Shown here piece by piece: positions 61,411-64,000 of a stretch of 64,000 nucleotides of DNA. Origin of the DNA: Phytopseudomonas argentinensis (GTDB taxonomy: Bacteria > Pseudomonadota > Gammaproteobacteria > Pseudomonadales > Pseudomonadaceae). The notes beneath the pieces were generated by a model, which had not been told where the DNA came from, did no database searches, and worked only from the letters and a program-made list of their open reading frames with translations. Made by a program: the position numbers and the translations under genes. Each line of letters opens with the position of its first letter. Positions within the stretch are counted from its first letter, which is position 1. Location of the stretch: positions 434,001-498,000 of the forward strand of contig NZ_FORC01000002.1 in NCBI RefSeq assembly GCF_900113905.1, in the 5' to 3' direction.

Positions 61411-62864
61411 TGAGCCTGTTGCCCTATCGCCTGGCCCGGCAAGCCGGCCTGGCCTGGGTGCCCGGGGAGGGCTGCTGGAACCTGTGGCTCTGTGAGGACG
61501 CCGACACCGACCAGTTGCAGGAGCTGTTGCGCGTCGAGGGTGTGCCGGCTGCGGTGTGTCGCTTGCCGCGGGGCGAGTTCGAACAGCGCCTGGGCCAGCT
61601 GTACCAGGCCGGCGAGGGGGCGAATGCGGCGCTGATCGAGGGTATTGGCGAGCAGGTCGATCTCGACAGCCTGATGAATGACATGCCGCGCATCGAGGAT
61701 CTGCTGGAGAGCGATGACGAGGCGCCGGTGATCCGCCTGATCAATGGCCTGTTCGCCCAGGCCCTGCAGTTGCAGGCCTCGGATATCCATATCGAGACCT
61801 TCGAGCAGAGCCTGGTGGTGCGCCTGCGTATCGACGGTCACCTGCGCGAGGTGCTGCGCCCGCCACGGGCGTTGTCGGCGATGCTGGTGTCGCGGATCAA
61901 GGTCATGGCGCGGCTGGACATCGCCGAAAAGCGTCAACCCCAGGACGGCCGTATCACCCTGCGCGCTGCTGGTCGCGAGGTCGACGTGCGAGTGTCCACC
62001 CTGCCGGGCATCCATGGCGAACGGGTGGTGATGCGCGTGCTCGACAAGCAGGCCAGCCTGCTGGCACTGCCCAACCTGGGCATGCCGCCTGCGGTGGAGC
62101 AGGGCCTGCGCGCCTGCCTGGGTCGCCCCAACGGCATCGTGCTGAGCACCGGGCCGACCGGCTCGGGCAAAACCACCACGCTGTATGCCAGCCTCAACAG
62201 TCTGAACGACGGCAGCCGCAATATCCTCACCGTCGAAGACCCGGTGGAGTACGCCATCACCGGCATCGGCCAGACCGCCATCAACCCGCGTGCCGGGCTG
62301 ACCTTCGCCAGTGGCCTGCGAGCGATCCTGCGCCAGGACCCGGACGTGATCATGCTTGGCGAAATCCGCGACCGGGAGACCGCGCAGATCGCCGTGCAGG
62401 CCAGCCTCACCGGGCACCTGGTGCTGTCGACGCTGCACACCAACAGCGCGGTGGGTGCGGTGACCCGGCTGCGCGACATGGGTATCGAGCCCTTTCTGAT
62501 CGCCTCCTGCCTGCGCGGCGTGCTCGCCCAGCGCCTGGTTCGCCGCCTGTGCAGTTGCGCCGAACGACGCCCCCTGCAGGCCGCCGAGCGACAGCTGATG
62601 CCGGAGCTGTCCGGGCTCGACCACAGCTTTCATCCGGTCGGTTGCGTGCAGTGCCAGGGTAGCGGCTACCAGGGCCGCCTGGGACTGTACGAATTCATCG
62701 AGCTGGACGACGGGCTGATCGCGCTGCTGTACAGCGGCGCCAGCGAGGTGAGCATGCACGCCTACCTCGAGGAGCGCCGGCAGAGCCTGGCGGCCATGGC
62801 CTGCGATTGCCTGGCCCGCGGCGACACCAGCCTTGCCGAAGTGCTGCGCGCGGTGCAGGGCTGA
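61410..62864 (+). CDS. gspE: Type II secretion ATPase GspE
   Basis: 484 residues; TAATG overlap with gspD. Walker A STGPTGSGKTTTLY, Asp box TVEDPVEY, Walker B DPDVIMLGEIRD and the His box LVLSTLHTNSA. The zinc motif is CSC...CVQCQGSGYQGR. The N-terminal domain is short, about 130 residues. It powers pseudopilus assembly from the cytoplasmic side. Confidence 0.95.
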   Translation: MSLLPYRLARQAGLAWVPGEGCWNLWLCEDADTDQLQELLRVEGVPAAVCRLPRGEFEQRLGQLYQAGEGANAALIEGIGEQVDLDSLMNDMPRIEDLLESDDEAPVIRLINGLFAQALQLQASDIHIETFEQSLVVRLRIDGHLREVLRPPRALSAMLVSRIKVMARLDIAEKRQPQDGRITLRAAGREVDVRVSTLPGIHGERVVMRVLDKQASLLALPNLGMPPAVEQGLRACLGRPNGIVLSTGPTGSGKTTTLYASLNSLNDGSRNILTVEDPVEYAITGIGQTAINPRAGLTFASGLRAILRQDPDVIMLGEIRDRETAQIAVQASLTGHLVLSTLHTNSAVGAVTRLRDMGIEPFLIASCLRGVLAQRLVRRLCSCAERRPLQAAERQLMPELSGLDHSFHPVGCVQCQGSGYQGRLGLYEFIELDDGLIALLYSGASEVSMHAYLEERRQSLAAMACDCLARGDTSLAEVLRAVQG

Positions 62865-62866
62865 GC

Positions 62867-64000
62867 ATGCCGACCTATCGCTATCAGGCCGTCGACCTGG
62901 CCGGCAAGACGCACAAGGCCAGCCTGCAGGCGGACAGCGAGCGCCATGCCCGGCAGTTGTTGCGCGAGATCGGTTTGTTCGCCCGTGAGTTGCAGCGCCA
63001 TGATCCGCAAAGCCGCCAACCGCGCCGCCAGCGGGTCAGCCGCGCGCAGCTGTGCGAACTGACCCGGCAACTGGCGACCCTCATCGGTGCCGGCATTCCG
63101 CTGGTCGACGCCCTGGGCACCCTGGAGCGGCAACTGGTTCAGCCGGCCCTGCGCAGCCTCTTGGTGGCGGTACGCGGCTCGCTGGCCGAGGGCGTCGGCC
63201 TGGCCCGCAGCCTGGCCCGCCAGGGCGGGGTGTTCTCGACGCTGTATTGCGCGCTGGTCGAGGCCGGTGAGCGCTCCGGCCGCCTGGCCCAGGTACTGGG
63301 GCGCCTCGCCGAGCACCTGGAGCAGGTGCAGCGCCAGCAGCACAAGGCACGCACCGCACTGATCTATCCGGCGGTGCTGATGGGGGTGTCCCTGGCCGTG
63401 GTGATCGGCCTGATGACCTTCGTGGTGCCCAAGCTTACCGAGCAGTTCGCCCATGCCGGGCAGAGCCTGCCGTGGATCACCACGCTGCTGATCGGCATCA
63501 GCAACACGCTGGTGCTGCTCGGGCCGTGGCTGCTGGGGGCGGCGGTGTTGTCGGTGGTACTCGGCAAACTGCTGCTGCGCAAACCGCACTGGTGCCTGCG
63601 CCGCGATGATCTGCTGCTGCGCCTGCCCCAGGTCGGCGTGCTCCTGCAGGTGCTGGAGAGCGCCCGGCTGTCACGCAGCCTGGCGATCCTGGTCGGTAGC
63701 GGGGTGCCATTGCTGGAAGCGCTGCAGGTGGCCACGGCCACGGTCAACAACCGGCGTATCCGCCTGGCCCTGGAACGGGTCGGCAGCGAGGTGAAGGGCG
63801 GCGTCAGCCTGCACCGTGCGCTGGAAGCCAGCGGCCATTTTCCGCCGCTGCTGTTGAACATGGTCGCCAGTGGCGAAGCCAGCGGCACCCTGCCGGACAT
63901 GCTCGAACGCGTGGCGGACAACCAGGAACGTGGCTTCGCCCGCCAGGTGGACACCGCCATGGCGTTGTTCGAACCCTTGATGATTCTGGTGATGGGCGGC
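62867..64000 (+). CDS. gspF: Type II secretion platform protein GspF (cut by window edge)
   Basis: 378 codons are present, open to the edge. MPTYRYQAVDLAGKTHKASLQ is the family start. Two GspF domains, the first with LTRQLATLIGAGIPLVDAL and ALVEAGERSGRLAQVL, the second with LSRSLAILVGSGVPLLEAL and MVASGEASGTLPDML, and hydrophobic segments between. Inner-membrane platform of the secretion system. Starts two bases after the gspE stop. Confidence 0.93.
   Translation, partial: MPTYRYQAVDLAGKTHKASLQADSERHARQLLREIGLFARELQRHDPQSRQPRRQRVSRAQLCELTRQLATLIGAGIPLVDALGTLERQLVQPALRSLLVAVRGSLAEGVGLARSLARQGGVFSTLYCALVEAGERSGRLAQVLGRLAEHLEQVQRQQHKARTALIYPAVLMGVSLAVVIGLMTFVVPKLTEQFAHAGQSLPWITTLLIGISNTLVLLGPWLLGAAVLSVVLGKLLLRKPHWCLRRDDLLLRLPQVGVLLQVLESARLSRSLAILVGSGVPLLEALQVATATVNNRRIRLALERVGSEVKGGVSLHRALEASGHFPPLLLNMVASGEASGTLPDMLERVADNQERGFARQVDTAMALFEPLMILVMGG

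Overview
The window is high-GC DNA from a Pseudomonas species. The runs pyrC-motY-argG, folX-folE-folM, guaB-guaA and multicopper oxidase-tadA-mltF-purL match the gene neighbourhoods I remember from P. aeruginosa and relatives, and the encoded proteins look like typical pseudomonad orthologues. No rRNA, tRNA, CRISPR array, transposase or prophage gene was found.

Layout. 0-6 kb: pyrC (cut by the window edge), motY, argG, then a minus-strand run hopJ-like, DUF1244, folX, folE, folM for tetrahydromonapterin synthesis. 6-9.5 kb: a probable light-sensing module with a MerR regulator whose B12 domain looks degenerate (class II LitR type), a short LOV photoreceptor and a PilZ-like protein; a flavodoxin and a Gly/Thr-repeat secreted protein follow. 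9.5-20 kb: a TyrR-family sigma-54 activator diverging from a malonate decarboxylase operon mdcABCDEGH, then two tiny overlapping reading frames, a MatC-type carrier and mdcR. 20-28 kb: an ABC-2 exporter, NUDIX, gamma-carbonic-anhydrase-like and DUF genes, a PACE efflux pump with its divergent LysR, and a zinc-ribbon protein. 28-31.4 kb: guaB and guaA. 31.5-41.3 kb: an accessory stretch with a GGDEF/EAL protein, a TonB-dependent siderophore receptor behind a Fur-like box, a PH-domain protein, a TetR regulator with two operators facing a saccharopine-dehydrogenase-like gene, and a ferric-iron ABC transporter lacking an ATPase gene. 41.4-52.3 kb: multicopper oxidase, tadA, an SDR/LysR pair, mltF, purL and a NIF3-like gene.

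52.4-64 kb is the most interesting part. It holds tatABC, gspK, a PhoX-family phosphatase with a Tat signal and lipobox, a second Tat lipoprotein related to 5'-nucleotidase/SoxB, and gspC-D-E-F running off the end. PhoB-like half-sites at exact 11-bp spacing lie upstream of tatA, phoX and the nucleotidase-like/gspC operon. I infer a phosphate-starvation-controlled unit that joins a dedicated Tat translocase, a type II secretion system and phosphatase cargo.

Two palindromic repeats (12961-13104 and 29566-29706) share a core but have different, internally complementary arms. One lies exactly in frame inside mdcB, adding 48 codons; the other begins within the guaB stop codon. REP-like inverted pairs occur near 25.0 and 54.9 kb.
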